From assembly GCF_009800925.1 (NCBI RefSeq), contig NZ_WOYF01000008.1, positions 1 through 64,000 on the forward strand: a stretch of 64,000 bases of DNA, given 5' to 3'. The translations under genes and the position numbers were made by a program. Below, piece after piece: positions 19,187-28,867 of this stretch (within the stretch, counting starts at the first letter, position 1; each line of letters opens with the position of its first letter). Below the pieces are notes generated by a model. The model saw only the letters and a program-made list of their open reading frames with translations, was not told where the DNA came from and did no database searches. Source of the stretch: Budvicia diplopodorum (lineage in GTDB: Bacteria; Pseudomonadota; Gammaproteobacteria; Enterobacterales; Enterobacteriaceae).

Positions 19187-20452
19187 ATGACAACTGTCTC
19201 TGCATTGGGGGCACTAGCGGCGTTAGTCGTTGCTATCGTTCTGATATTAAGAAAGGTCTCACCGGCCTACGGCATGATGATTGGTGCTTTAGTCGGTGGT
19301 TTGATCGGCGGAGCCGATCTGGTTCAAACCGTGACGTTAATGGTGACCGGTGCGCAGGGCATCACTAACGCCGTATTACGCATTCTTGCCGCTGGTATAC
19401 TGGCTGGCGTATTGATTGAATCAGGGGCCGCCAATACCATCGCTGAAACGGTGGTACGAAAAGTGGGAGAAACCAGAGCGTTATTAGCACTGGCGATCGC
19501 CACGATGTTATTAACCGCGGTCGGCGTATTTATCGACGTGGCGGTTATCACGGTAGCGCCGATTGCTTTATCTATTGCCCAGCGCGCTGATCTGTCCAAA
19601 ATGGCCATTTTGTTGGCGATGATTGGCGGCGGTAAAGCGGGTAACGTGATGTCACCAAATCCTAACTCTATTGCGGCAGCCGATGCGTTTCACGTTCCGC
19701 TGACGTCGGTCATGATGGCCGGTATTGTGCCGGGGATTTTTGGATTAGTGATGGCTTACTTTTTGGCTAAGCGTTTAGTCAACAAAGGTAGCAAAGTTGA
19801 TCCGAGTGAAGTGGTCTCTCACCAGTCAGGAGCTCAGCCCGGCTTTTTTGCCGCTATCAGCGCTCCGCTGGTCGCCATTGCGTTGTTATCACTGCGTCCG
19901 ATTGCCGGTATTTCCATTGACCCACTGATCGCACTGCCGGTCGGCGGCCTGTTTGGTGCGTTAATGATGGGTAGGCTTAAGCAGAGTAATGCATTCATGA
20001 CCGCAGGCCTGAGCCGAATGGCTCCGGTCGCCATTATGCTGCTCGGTACCGGTACGCTGGCAGGTATTATTGGTAACTCGGGCTTAAAAGAGGTGCTGAT
20101 TAACGGCCTGACGGCTTCTGGCTTACCGCCTTATTTGCTAGCGCCAATCTCCGGTGCCATTATGTCGATGGCGACCGCGTCGACCACGGCGGGTACCGCC
20201 GTGGCTTCCAGCGTATTTAGCCAAACTTTACTTGAGCTTGGCGTTAGTGCGTTAGCGGGTGCTGCGATGATTCACGCCGGTGCGACCGTGCTTGACCACC
20301 TGCCACACGGCAGCTTCTTCCACGCCACCGGGGGTAGCGTGAATATGCAAATTAGAGAACGCCTTAAGCTATTGCCTTACGAAACCATCATCGGTTTAAC
20401 CATCACGATTGTTTCTACCTTGATGTTTGGCGTATTCGGACTGGCAGGATAG
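19187..20452 (+). CDS. GntP-family permease, probable glycerate/gluconate uptake
   Basis: This 421-residue, roughly 12-helix permease is of the GntP family. Its family segments include GGGKAGNVMSPNPNSIAAAD and a C-terminal GATVLDHLPHGSFFHATGGS. GntP members take up gluconate and related acids by proton symport. The cdaR gene 118 bases upstream and glycerate kinase 8 bases downstream suggest that D-glycerate is the substrate; that is inferred from context. A plausible SD (TGGAGAA) precedes the ATG. Confidence 0.85.
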   Translation: MTTVSALGALAALVVAIVLILRKVSPAYGMMIGALVGGLIGGADLVQTVTLMVTGAQGITNAVLRILAAGILAGVLIESGAANTIAETVVRKVGETRALLALAIATMLLTAVGVFIDVAVITVAPIALSIAQRADLSKMAILLAMIGGGKAGNVMSPNPNSIAAADAFHVPLTSVMMAGIVPGIFGLVMAYFLAKRLVNKGSKVDPSEVVSHQSGAQPGFFAAISAPLVAIALLSLRPIAGISIDPLIALPVGGLFGALMMGRLKQSNAFMTAGLSRMAPVAIMLLGTGTLAGIIGNSGLKEVLINGLTASGLPPYLLAPISGAIMSMATASTTAGTAVASSVFSQTLLELGVSALAGAAMIHAGATVLDHLPHGSFFHATGGSVNMQIRERLKLLPYETIIGLTITIVSTLMFGVFGLAG

Positions 20453-20459
20453 AGGTGAT

Positions 20460-21602
20460 ATGAAAATTGTAATTGCGCCCGACTCATTTAAAGAAAGCCT
20501 TTCTGCTATGCAGGTTGCTACGGCAATTCAGCGGGGATTCAGTGAAATTTATCCTGATGCTGAATACGTCAAATTACCGATGGCCGACGGCGGTGAAGGT
20601 ACGGTTATCTCGATGGTTGAAGCAACTCAAGGTCAGTATTTCAATCAGGTTGTTACGGGGCCGCTGGGGCTACCGGTCGACGGTTTTTGGGGGCTGATGG
20701 GCGACGGAAAAACGGCGGTGATAGAGATGGCCGCCGCGTCCGGGCTGCATCACGTTCCGATGGAACAGCGTAATCCGCTCTACACCACCAGCTATGGTAC
20801 CGGAGAGTTAGTACTGGCGGCGCTGGGCCATGGGGTTGAGCGCATTATTTTGGGCATCGGCGGTAGCGCAACCAACGATGGCGGTGCAGGCATGATGCAG
20901 GCACTGGGCGTTTCATTCAACGATGAGCAAGGCCTGCCGCTAGAGGTTGGCGGTGGGGCGCTTTGCCGTCTGGCTGAGATTGATTTAAGCGCACTAGACT
21001 CTCGCTTAGCCAGCGTGTCGATTACCGTAGCCTGTGACGTTAATAATCCGCTGTGCGGCCCTTCCGGCGCATCGGCAATCTTCGGGCCGCAAAAAGGGGC
21101 GACGCCGGAGATGATTAAAACGCTGGATGCCGCGCTATTCTCTTACGGCTCGATGATTGAAAAAGTCACCGGTAATCCGGTTCTGAATGCCGCCGGAGCC
21201 GGTGCTGCTGGCGGTATGGGTGCCGCGTTGTTGGGGTTACTCAACGCCGAGCTGAAACCGGGCATTGATATTGTGATCAAGGCGCTGGAACTGGATAGGC
21301 TAGTCGAAGATGCCGATTTGGTGATCACCGGTGAAGGCCGTATCGACAGCCAAAGTATCCATGGTAAAACCCCGATTGGCGTGGCCCGTTCGGCCAAACG
21401 CTTTAATAAACCGGTGATCGCACTGGCCGGGGGATTAACCGCAGATCATCCTGTAGTACACGATCACGGTCTGGACGCGGTATTTTCGGTGCTGACGCGC
21501 GTTGTAACGCTACCGGAAGCTCTGCAGGATGCAGAAGAAAACCTGAGAGTGACGGCAAGGAATATTGCCAGCGTCTGGAAGATGGCTCGCTCTGCCCGAT
21601 AG
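20460..21602 (+). CDS. garK: Glycerate 2-kinase (GarK/GlxK family)
   Basis: This 380-residue protein starts MKIVIAPDSFKESLSA, the family N terminus, and contains KLPMADGGEGT, GIGGSATNDGGAGMMQALG and TGEGRIDSQS, the nucleotide and substrate motifs of glycerate kinase type 1. It phosphorylates D-glycerate to 2-phosphoglycerate for entry into glycolysis. I chose the ATG at 20460, preceded by AGAGGTG, over an in-frame start at 20427 that lies inside the permease gene. It is probably co-transcribed with that permease. GarK and GlxK cannot be told apart here. Confidence 0.92.
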   Translation: MKIVIAPDSFKESLSAMQVATAIQRGFSEIYPDAEYVKLPMADGGEGTVISMVEATQGQYFNQVVTGPLGLPVDGFWGLMGDGKTAVIEMAAASGLHHVPMEQRNPLYTTSYGTGELVLAALGHGVERIILGIGGSATNDGGAGMMQALGVSFNDEQGLPLEVGGGALCRLAEIDLSALDSRLASVSITVACDVNNPLCGPSGASAIFGPQKGATPEMIKTLDAALFSYGSMIEKVTGNPVLNAAGAGAAGGMGAALLGLLNAELKPGIDIVIKALELDRLVEDADLVITGEGRIDSQSIHGKTPIGVARSAKRFNKPVIALAGGLTADHPVVHDHGLDAVFSVLTRVVTLPEALQDAEENLRVTARNIASVWKMARSAR

Positions 21603-21637
21603 CCATTCAGTTTTCTAATATTACTATTACCGCTACA

Positions 21638-21669
21638 GGCCCCGGCAGAAACTGATTTTTGCTGGGGCC
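21638..21669 (+). terminator. Hairpin after glycerate kinase
   Basis: GGCCCCGGCA and TGCTGGGGCC form a 10-bp stem with one wobble pair around a 12-base loop, 36 bases after the garK stop. There is no T-run after it, so intrinsic termination is only possible. The rest of the gap to 22216 shows no gene or clear motif. Confidence 0.45.
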
Positions 21670-22216
21670 CTGAGTCAGGTAAGCCATGATGACGTTTAGC
21701 CTTGGCAGACCGATGAGGCTATTTGATTTTTCCAGTGGTTTATATTGATTTGGGTTTTTGTTTGATTATTTATTAATCAATCACCAGAACAATATGCTAT
21801 AAATTGAGAAAGGTGAATGAAGTGTGAAACCCGACTTATAAAGACGGATCTATAACTCTGTAACCCTTCGGACGATTTATTATCATTCAGTTAGATGCCT
21901 GTCTAGTTTATTGCTTCAAAGCCACGTAAAACCTAGTGTTATTGCTTTTCAGTCTATCCGTTTACAACCACGCAAATTTGCTGATATAACGTTTGAAGTT
22001 CACTACATATTCTAACTATGCACCGCTAGCGACATATCAACGGACTGAATGTTTTCATCGCCAGATTCAATCTGAACGAGTTCCCATTTCTATTCTTAAT
22101 ATCGTTGGCCTTTGAATCGATCTCGTGCGGTTTATACCCGCAGATCCTTGTATTGAGTTTTGAGCTACATTTCATACAGCAGGTTAAACAATAATAGTTA
22201 AAAGCAGGATTTACAC

Positions 22217-23569
22217 ATGACATCGTCTTCATCAATCACTACAGGCCAGCCAGCGGCGCGACCGTTAAATAAGAATGACTATAAAACCTTGGGGCTGTCG
22301 TCTCTAGGGGGAACGCTAGAGTTCTATGATTTTGTCATTTTCGTTTTCTTTACCGGAACGCTGACTCAGCTCTTTTTCCCCGGTGACAACGAATTTATTG
22401 CCCAAATGAAAACGCTGGGTATTTTTGCCGCTGGCTACCTCGCTCGCCCGCTCGGTGGAATTATTATGGCGCATTACGGCGATAAAATTGGCCGCAAGCG
22501 TATGTTTACCCTAAGTATCTTCCTGATGGCTGTGCCAACGTTGGTGATAGGCCTTCTGCCGACCTACGCCTCTATTGGCGTAATGGCTCCGGTGTTACTG
22601 CTGCTGATGCGCATTATGCAGGGCGCTGCTATCGGCGGTGAAATGCCGGGTGCGTGGGTGTTTATTGCCGAGCATACGCCGGCACAGCGCTATGGCTTAG
22701 GCGTCGGTACGCTGACTTCAGGCATCACTGGCGGTATTTTGCTTGGTTCCATTGTGGCAATCATTATTCAGCGCAGCTACAGCGGCGCCGAGATCAACGA
22801 TTTTGCATGGCGTATTCCGTTTATTCTGGGCGGGGTGTTTGGGTTGATTTCGGTTTACCTGCGTAAATTTTTGCAGGAAACGCCAATCTTTAGAGAGATG
22901 GCCGCCAAGAAGGCACTGGCCAGCGAAATGCCGGTAATTACCGTAATGAAAAGCCATAAGGTAGCCTGCTTTATTACCGCAATTTTAACCTGGTCTCTGT
23001 CGACTGCCATTGTGGTGACCATTTTAATGACGCCGGCGATCGTGGTTGAGAAGATGTATCAAATTGACCGCACCATTTCGCTGGAAGCTAACTGTGTGGC
23101 AACCCTGATGCTAACGCTGGGCTGCATTTTCTGGGGCTGGATGAGCGATAAAGCCGGTACCCGTCTCACGATGACGCTGGCGTGGGGTGGTTTGGTGTTG
23201 ACGTCATTCTACTTCTATAGTTCTCTGCACTCTGGGATAACTGCCGGTGAGTTGATGTTTAACTATGGCCTGATGGGGCTGTTTGTCGGTGCGATCGCGA
23301 CAACGCCGATTGTGGCAACCCGCGCGTTTCCTGCCCACATTCGTTTCTCAGGGCTGTCGTTTGCCTATAACCTATCTTATGCGGTATTCGGCGGTTTAAC
23401 GCCGATGATTACCGGCGCATGGCTCAGAGAGAGCTATATGGCTCCGGCCTATTATGTCGGTGGCGTAGCGCTGCTAGCGGTTGCGGTGTCCTTTATGCCT
23501 CTGGCCTACCGTGGTTGGACGACGAAGATCAAACCAGAGATTAGCCCAACGCCGGTGGCGGCTAAGTAA
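22217..23569 (+). CDS. MFS transporter, metabolite:H+ symporter (MHS) family
   Basis: This 450-residue, 12-helix transporter is of the ProP/KgtP/ShiA group. Motifs include SLGGTLEFYDFVIFVFFTG in helix 1, ARPLGGIIMAHYGDKIGRKR at the 2-3 loop and MQGAAIGGEMPGAWVFIAEH in helix 4. MHS members import organic acids, betaines or amino acids. No enzyme gene is next to it, so the substrate is unknown. It stands alone, more than 600 bases after garK and followed by a repeat element. Confidence 0.85.
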   Translation: MTSSSSITTGQPAARPLNKNDYKTLGLSSLGGTLEFYDFVIFVFFTGTLTQLFFPGDNEFIAQMKTLGIFAAGYLARPLGGIIMAHYGDKIGRKRMFTLSIFLMAVPTLVIGLLPTYASIGVMAPVLLLLMRIMQGAAIGGEMPGAWVFIAEHTPAQRYGLGVGTLTSGITGGILLGSIVAIIIQRSYSGAEINDFAWRIPFILGGVFGLISVYLRKFLQETPIFREMAAKKALASEMPVITVMKSHKVACFITAILTWSLSTAIVVTILMTPAIVVEKMYQIDRTISLEANCVATLMLTLGCIFWGWMSDKAGTRLTMTLAWGGLVLTSFYFYSSLHSGITAGELMFNYGLMGLFVGAIATTPIVATRAFPAHIRFSGLSFAYNLSYAVFGGLTPMITGAWLRESYMAPAYYVGGVALLAVAVSFMPLAYRGWTTKIKPEISPTPVAAK

Positions 23570-23607
23570 CCTCGTTCACTAACGTAAAAAGATGTGGCAA
23601 TTGCCGT

Positions 23608-23790
23608 AGTGCTTGTCAGTTAAGGGCCGTCAACATGCTTGAAATGGTAATCTGCGTGGTTATCATTGGGCCTTCCCCGTCGTCACCCCGGTGGAAACCG
23701 GGGGCCGGTCTTTAAGCCAATACTAATTTGTTAGTTAAAACCTGGGTCCCGGCTTTTGCCGGGATGACGGCATGGTGGGGCTACATGATG
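23608..23790. repeat. Short palindromic repeat element, copy A
   Basis: This copy contains the conserved core TTAGTTAAAACCTGGGTCCC followed by GGC-loop-GCC and GGGATGACGG, plus a CCCCGTCGTCACCCCGG left part. A 17-base end, AGTGCTTGTCAGTTAAG (23608-23624), matches the inverted terminus of copy C. It is non-coding and fills most of the 396-base gap before the HipB-like gene. Confidence 0.65.
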
Positions 23791-23965
23791 TAAACATCTC
23801 TGCTTTTGAATTGCTGGCGAGATTAACCTTCCTGATTATTGCGACCTCATTCACATTCGTGGCTTTTATCTGGCTCCGATTGTCTCATTTGTTTAAATCT
23901 GTGTGCCCGCCCGCTGAACTTCACGGTTATAATATCGCCTGATCCAGTGACTCCACAGGTACACC

Positions 23966-24403
23966 ATGAAATTTGATACCGTGTCTGATAGCGAAATTAT
24001 TTCAGAACTTTGTCGGCGAATTAAAGAAACGCGTATTACCATGCGATTGTCTCAGGTTGAGCTGGCAGAGCGGGCTCAGGTTGGTATAGCAACCATAAAA
24101 CGGGTTGAAATGGGCGAGTCGGTTACGTTAAGTACGCTGATTGGTATTTTGCGTGGGCTGGGCCGTTTGCACCAGTTGGAATCCGTTTTATTTGATTCTG
24201 AAATGAGAACCTTTAATGCCCAAATCACGCCGGATGCTGAAAAAGTGCCGGTGCGTATTCGCAAGAGGGCGGACGGCAGCGATGCCGATAGCGTAACCGT
24301 TGTTCCGGCTCAGCGTAGCCATCTATTAGACAGCGACAGTTGGTATACGTCGGCCGCGCGCAGTAAAGTGGTTTGGTCGAGCTTTGAGAGCGAGAAGAAA
24401 TAG
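23966..24403 (+). CDS. HipB-like XRE-family DNA-binding protein, no HipA partner
   Basis: This 145-residue protein has an N-terminal helix-turn-helix of the Cro/CI type (RLSQVELAERAQVGIATIKR, about 27-46). A basic tail (PVRIRKRADG) resembles HipB-like antitoxins that precede a HipA kinase gene. Here no hipA follows: a strong terminator hairpin begins 19 bases after the stop and the next gene is convergent. It may be a relic of a HipBA module or a solitary regulator. Confidence 0.75.
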   Translation: MKFDTVSDSEIISELCRRIKETRITMRLSQVELAERAQVGIATIKRVEMGESVTLSTLIGILRGLGRLHQLESVLFDSEMRTFNAQITPDAEKVPVRIRKRADGSDADSVTVVPAQRSHLLDSDSWYTSAARSKVVWSSFESEKK

Positions 24404-24421
24404 CTGTTTCTAGCGGTGAAT

Positions 24422-24458
24422 AGGCCATCCGTTCGCGACTGTCGCGGACAGATGGCCT
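24422..24458. terminator. Bidirectional terminator between convergent genes
   Basis: AGGCCATCCGTTCGCGAC and GTCGCGGACAGATGGCCT pair over 18 positions with two wobbles or mismatches around a minimal loop. It lies between the ends of the HipB-like gene and sdaB, and probably stops transcription from both sides. Confidence 0.7.
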
Positions 24459-24491
24459 TAGTATTAGAATTTAGTTATTAGGATTTAGCGA

Positions 24492-25859
24492 TCAGGATTC
24501 GCACAGCGCCACTTTGATAGCCAACCCTCCCTGCGATGTTTCACGATACTTGGCGTTCATATCTTTGCCGGTTTCATACATGGTATCGATAACTTTATCC
24601 AACGAAACCCGCGGGTCGCTGGTGCGCAGCATCGCCATACTTGCCGAGTTGATGGCTTTAACTGCGGCGATGGCGTTACGTTCAATACAGGGAACCTGTA
24701 CCTGACCCGCTACCGGATCGCAGGTTAGGCCCAGATTATGTTCCATACCGATTTCAGCGGCATTGCACACCTTCTCAGGGCTACCGCCCAATAGCTCCGC
24801 CAGACCGGCCGACGCCATCGAGCAGGCAACGCCTATTTCACCCTGACAGCCGACTTCTGCGCCAGAAATGGATGCGTTCATTTTATAGAGTAAACCGATT
24901 GCGCCCGCCGCGAGAAAGTATCGGGTATAAGACTCCGGCGTTACCGGTTGAATAAACTGGTCATAGTAGGCCAGTACGGCAGGAATAATCCCGCATGCGC
25001 CGTTAGTGGGGGCCGTTACTACCCGCCCGCCGGACGCATTTTCTTCGCTGACTGCCATGGCAAACATATTCACCCAGTCCATGGCGGCCATTGGATTGGT
25101 TGACATACGATCGTGGGTAAACAGTACCCGGTGTAGCGCAGAGGCGCGGCGCGGTACTTTCAGCGGCCCCGGCAATACGCCTTCGGTGTTCATTCCCCGG
25201 TGGATAGCGCCTTTCATGGTTTCCCATACCAGTGCCATATAGCGTTCTACCTCTTCCCGACCGTGGAGAGCGATTTCGTTTTGCATCATGATGGCCGAAA
25301 GTGACAGGCAGTTGTCTTTACAGTGGCGCAGCAGGTTCTTAGCCGAATAGAAAGGATAAGGAACTTCAACCTCTGAGGTTTGCTCTTTGCCGAAGTTCTC
25401 TTCATCCACCACAAAACCACCGCCGATTGAATAGTAGGTTTTGGTGTGGATCAGCAGGTGGCCATCATAAGCTTCAAAGGTCAGCCCATTTTCATGCAAC
25501 GGCAGTACGTTATCGCAGAAGTTCAGCGTCAGGCTGACCTGACGTTCAACGTTATCTGAGCACTGAACCGATAGCGTACCGTTTTCATGAACGTGCTGGA
25601 TAAACGCGGGTATGCTTTCCACCTTAACGGTATCGGGCTTATTGCCCGCCAATCCCATGATTATCGCAATGTCGGTATGGTGCCCTTTTCCCGTTAGTGA
25701 TAGCGAACCGTAAATATTAACCGCAATGCGTTTGGTTAGGGTATCCAGCTGCTTTGCTTTGAGGTCTTCAATAAATAGAGTACCTGCTAACATCGGGCCG
25801 ACGGTATGGGAGCTTGAAGGGCCAATACCAATTTTAAAAATCTCAAATACGCTAATCAT
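24492..25859 (-). CDS. sdaB: L-serine dehydratase (SdaB/SdaA), iron-sulfur type
   Basis: This 455-residue enzyme deaminates L-serine to pyruvate and ammonia. It starts MISVFEIFKIGIGPSSSHTV like SdaA/SdaB and contains GGRVVTAPTNGACGIIPAVL, EVGCQGEIGVACSMASAGL and LTCDPVAGQVQVPCIERNA, which include the cysteines that hold the 4Fe-4S cluster. Length equals E. coli SdaB. It lies downstream of the serine transporter gene sdaC, separated by a palindromic repeat. The choice of sdaB over sdaA rests on that linkage. Confidence 0.95.
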   Translation of the reverse strand: MISVFEIFKIGIGPSSSHTVGPMLAGTLFIEDLKAKQLDTLTKRIAVNIYGSLSLTGKGHHTDIAIIMGLAGNKPDTVKVESIPAFIQHVHENGTLSVQCSDNVERQVSLTLNFCDNVLPLHENGLTFEAYDGHLLIHTKTYYSIGGGFVVDEENFGKEQTSEVEVPYPFYSAKNLLRHCKDNCLSLSAIMMQNEIALHGREEVERYMALVWETMKGAIHRGMNTEGVLPGPLKVPRRASALHRVLFTHDRMSTNPMAAMDWVNMFAMAVSEENASGGRVVTAPTNGACGIIPAVLAYYDQFIQPVTPESYTRYFLAAGAIGLLYKMNASISGAEVGCQGEIGVACSMASAGLAELLGGSPEKVCNAAEIGMEHNLGLTCDPVAGQVQVPCIERNAIAAVKAINSASMAMLRTSDPRVSLDKVIDTMYETGKDMNAKYRETSQGGLAIKVALCES

Positions 25860-25878
25860 AGGATTTCCTTACAGCGTT

Positions 25879-26004
25879 ATACCCTGCATCCTTCAAATTG
25901 CAGGAGTGTTGGTTTCCCTCACGCACCCGAATCGCTTACTTGAGTAAGCTCATCGGGATTTGCTTGGTTGCCGCCTACCTGCAACTTGAATGGTTTTGAG
26001 TATA
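25879..26004. repeat. Imperfect palindromic intergenic repeat between sdaC and sdaB
   Basis: The arms TTCAAATTGCAGG (left) and CCTGCAACTTGAA (right) enclose a perfect inner palindrome, GCTTACTTGAGTAAGC, flanked by CCCGA and TCGGG. The whole 126-base element can fold into one long hairpin. Similar elements are common between genes in Serratia/Yersinia-like bacteria, from memory. In the sdaCB transcript it could set the ratio of transporter to enzyme mRNA. Confidence 0.7.
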
Positions 26005-26017
26005 TGTTGAGTAACAG

Positions 26018-27307
26018 TTAGCCCAGAAGGCTATAGATGATGGCTGACATGGAAATTAGACCCATAATCACGATAAACACGTTACTGATATGACCGCTGT
26101 ATTTGCGCATAGCCGGGACTTTATGAATGGCATACATAGGCATCAGGAATAGTAACATCGCGATAATTGGGCCACCCAGCGTTTCAATCATTCCAAGAAT
26201 GCTCGGGTTCAGCGTGGCAACAATCCAAGTGGTGATTAACATGAATATGGCAGTAATTCGGTTTAGCTTATTGAGCTCGATGGTTTTGCCTTTGCTACGC
26301 AGCGATTTAATGATCATACCGTTGAAGCCTTCGCGGGCACCCAGATAGTGTCCTAAGAACGATTTAGTAATAGCAATAAAGGCAATGATTGGTGCCATAT
26401 AGGCAATGATCGGCGTATCAAAATGGTTAGCCAGATAGGACAGAATCGAAATATTTTGCGCTTTGGCTGCGGCCAGATCTGCCGGTGACAGGCTTAATAC
26501 ACAGCTAAAGACGAAGAACATAACGGTGATAACCATCATAACGTGGCTACAGGCCAGAATTTTTGAACATTTCTTCTCGGCTTTATCGCCGTATTCTTCT
26601 CTTTTAGCGACGGCAAAGGCAGAAATAATAGGGGAGTGGTTAAATGAAAACACCATGACCGGAATGGCTAGCCATAGGGTCATCCATAATCCTTTACCGG
26701 TCACGCTGGCTGATGCAGAGAAACTCGCCGTTTCAAAAACGGCGGAGGTCCAGCTAGGAATTAAATACAGCGCCAGCAGCATAAGTATGGCAACGAACGG
26801 GAACACCAAAATGCTCATCGCTTTAACAATCATTTGCTCACCAAAGCGAACAATACCCATTAAACCCAGAATGAGGATTAACGATAAAATAACCCGGGGC
26901 GGCGAAGGTAAGTGCATTTGGTGGGTAATAAAGCTGTCGACGGTGTTAGTAATTGCCACGCTATAAACTAATAGAATTGGGTAAATAGCAAAGAAATAGA
27001 GCAGGGTAATCAGCTTACCGGCCCCAATACCAAAATGCTCTTCGACCACTTCAGTAATATCTTCGCCCGGGTTTTTACCTGAAAGAACAAACCGGCAAAG
27101 CCCGCGGTGCGAGAAATAGGTCATTGGGAAAGCAATAATTGCCATAATAATTAGCGGAATAAGCCCGCCAATACCGGCATTTATCGGTAGAAATAGTACG
27201 CCAGCGCCGATAGCCGTGCCGTAAAGGCCCAGCATCCACATGGTGTCGGTTTTACGCCAACTGCTAGCCTGTACTGGAATAGTTGTGTCTGAATGTATTG
27301 CGCTCAT
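26018..27307 (-). CDS. sdaC: SdaC, serine:H+ symporter
   Basis: This 429-residue amino-acid permease (HAAAP family, about 11 helices) is nearly the same as E. coli SdaC as I recall it: [60 protein letters not shown]. It imports L-serine with protons. The ATG at 27307 gives the family length; an upstream in-frame start (27349) adds a leader not found in relatives. It forms an operon with sdaB. Confidence 0.95.
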   Translation of the reverse strand: MSAIHSDTTIPVQASSWRKTDTMWMLGLYGTAIGAGVLFLPINAGIGGLIPLIIMAIIAFPMTYFSHRGLCRFVLSGKNPGEDITEVVEEHFGIGAGKLITLLYFFAIYPILLVYSVAITNTVDSFITHQMHLPSPPRVILSLILILGLMGIVRFGEQMIVKAMSILVFPFVAILMLLALYLIPSWTSAVFETASFSASASVTGKGLWMTLWLAIPVMVFSFNHSPIISAFAVAKREEYGDKAEKKCSKILACSHVMMVITVMFFVFSCVLSLSPADLAAAKAQNISILSYLANHFDTPIIAYMAPIIAFIAITKSFLGHYLGAREGFNGMIIKSLRSKGKTIELNKLNRITAIFMLITTWIVATLNPSILGMIETLGGPIIAMLLFLMPMYAIHKVPAMRKYSGHISNVFIVIMGLISMSAIIYSLLG

Positions 27308-27481
27308 AGTGGATCCCAAGAAAGAATTTATAATAATTAACCGCAGCATTAATAATAATGCCGGGGCTGACCTAACGATTAAATATAATTAAAGCGTGCT
27401 GTTTCTATATTTTAATTCTAACGGTTTTATTGAGGTCAATAATATATAAGGATCACAGAAAGCGTCTGTGGCGAAATTTTT

Positions 27482-27633
27482 TAAAGTATCAGCGGTGATT
27501 CTTTATATATCATAGGGTGTAATGAATGATTATTGATACTTTATTGGGGTGTTGTCGATGAGTAAGAAGAGAACCTTAATTAAATAAAGTATCAAAATTG
27601 ATATTTTATATTTGTGTTTTATTTAAAGTATCA
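27482..27633. promoter_or_regulatory. Four TAAAGTATCA repeats upstream of sdaC
   Basis: The decamer TAAAGTATCA occurs at 27482-27491, 27585-27594 and 27624-27633 on the plus strand and at 27534-27543 on the minus strand, all within 152 bases, 175-326 bases upstream of sdaC. The rest of the 532-base gap (27308-27839) is AT-rich and without a gene. Clustered identical decamers suggest a binding site for a regulator of sdaCB; which one is unknown. Confidence 0.45.
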
Positions 27634-27839
27634 AAGTTAATATTTTTGGAAAATATATTTTTATGCTTGATTTATTATAGGTCTAAATAATAAAAGATTA
27701 CAAACTGTTCATATATCTAATATTAGATAATTAACCCAATGCTGTTGATAACCAAGAGGTCTGAACGGTGACCGCCCGAGTAAGATCGTATTTTGTTTGC
27801 CGATCTGCTTGGGTGGCGCACTGTGCGACCCGCTGGCGA

Positions 27840-28202
27840 TTATGAATGCTTTAAACGTTCGCTGAGCGTATTAAGAACAAAGGCATTGACCGACATTTGG
27901 CTCTCTGCTGCGCGGTACGCCAGCGTTTCACCAAATGATTCGGGGTAACGTAGCGTGAACGTTTTTACCTTTTCTTCCGCTTCATAAGGGTCAATGCCGT
28001 TTTCCTGACAGTCTTCTAAATATTGGCGCAGTGAAATTTCACCTTCACTTCTGAGCTCTTCAATACTGTCTGCGACAAAGTCACAATAGCCTGAAAGCCC
28101 TAAAAATTTACCGCGTAATCTACCGATCTCAGGCACATAGCTGATAATTGCTTTTTGCCCGGCAACGGTCATGACATTAATTGCATCTGCTGTTTTACCC
28201 AT
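27840..28202 (-). CDS. hicB: HicB-family antitoxin
   Basis: This protein of about 120 residues has the HicB fold: an N-terminal partially degraded RNase-H-like part (YVPEIGRLRGKFLGLSGYCDFVADSIEELRSEGEISLRQYL) and a C-terminal ribbon-helix-helix (ESQMSVNAFVLNTLSERL) for DNA binding. It would neutralise HicA and repress the pair. The start at 28202 (MGKTAD) lies inside the end of hicA (34-base overlap); a start at 28229 is also possible. Confidence 0.8.
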   Translation of the reverse strand: MGKTADAINVMTVAGQKAIISYVPEIGRLRGKFLGLSGYCDFVADSIEELRSEGEISLRQYLEDCQENGIDPYEAEEKVKTFTLRYPESFGETLAYRAAESQMSVNAFVLNTLSERLKHS

Positions 28203-28504
28203 GGTGTGACTCCTATGCTTTCTAACCATTCGCGTAAGCTGACCAGAGCACCTTTATCGGTATCTGGGTTAGGGTGCGGCCGGTGAAGTCGGGCGATGCT
28301 GCCGTTGAGCAGAAAGCGCACCCGTGAACCGGTACCTTCTTTTATTTCTCCACCCAACGCGGTAATCAGTGATTCAATGCTTATCCATTTAACGTTAGAT
28401 GGAACCGGTAATTTAAAGATTTGCTCCAGCGTCTCTTTTTGTCTGTTTCTTAAATTCTCAATGCTTTCTTTGATGCGTTGTTTGATGTCATTTTGTGAAG
28501 TCAT
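28169..28504 (-). CDS. hicA: HicA-family toxin (mRNA interferase)
   Basis: This protein of about 111 residues has the HicA dsRNA-binding fold in its C-terminal half: VRFLLNGSIARLHRPHPNP (about 61-79, with the His region at 73-76) then SLREWLESIGV. HicA toxins cleave mRNA and tmRNA. It is longer than classic HicA (about 60 residues) because of a helical N-terminal extension. It starts at 28504, with AGAAGG a few bases upstream. It is followed by and overlaps hicB. Confidence 0.78.
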   Translation of the reverse strand: MTSQNDIKQRIKESIENLRNRQKETLEQIFKLPVPSNVKWISIESLITALGGEIKEGTGSRVRFLLNGSIARLHRPHPNPDTDKGALVSLREWLESIGVTPWVKQQMQLMS

Positions 28505-28558
28505 CATATACCTTCTGTTATTGAAGTCAACTTGTGAAGTCATTTTTTGTTATGCTGA

Positions 28559-28670
28559 CCCTCCCCGTCGTCACCCCGGTGGTTAAGCTAAGTACCCGTT
28601 TGTTAGCTAAAATCTGGGTCCCGGCGGTCGCCGGGATGACGACGGTGGGGCTACATAATGTGAAAACGCA
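28559..28670. repeat. Short palindromic repeat element, copy B
   Basis: This copy has CTCCCCGTCGTCACCCCGG, then TTAGCTAAAATCTGGGTCCC, then a GGC/GCC hairpin and GGGATGACGACGG, as in copies A, C and D. It lies between the hicAB start and the end of the cai operon. The sequence TTATGCTGAC flanks it on both sides (about 28550 and 28670), possibly a duplicated target. Confidence 0.6.
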
Positions 28671-28867
28671 TTATGCTGACAGCGTGGTTTAATTTAGCCG
28701 TTGCGCAGGTTTTGTTTGCAAATTCGACCTTGGAATACGATCGTTTCCCTGCGGCCGAATGACACTATTCTTTCGCCAGCTCAGGCTCACTGACGCACAG
28801 TAGATTTGTCTTTTGAGTTGGTCAATTGGCGGGAAGGGGAGAATTTTAAATTGTGGAAACGGTACGC

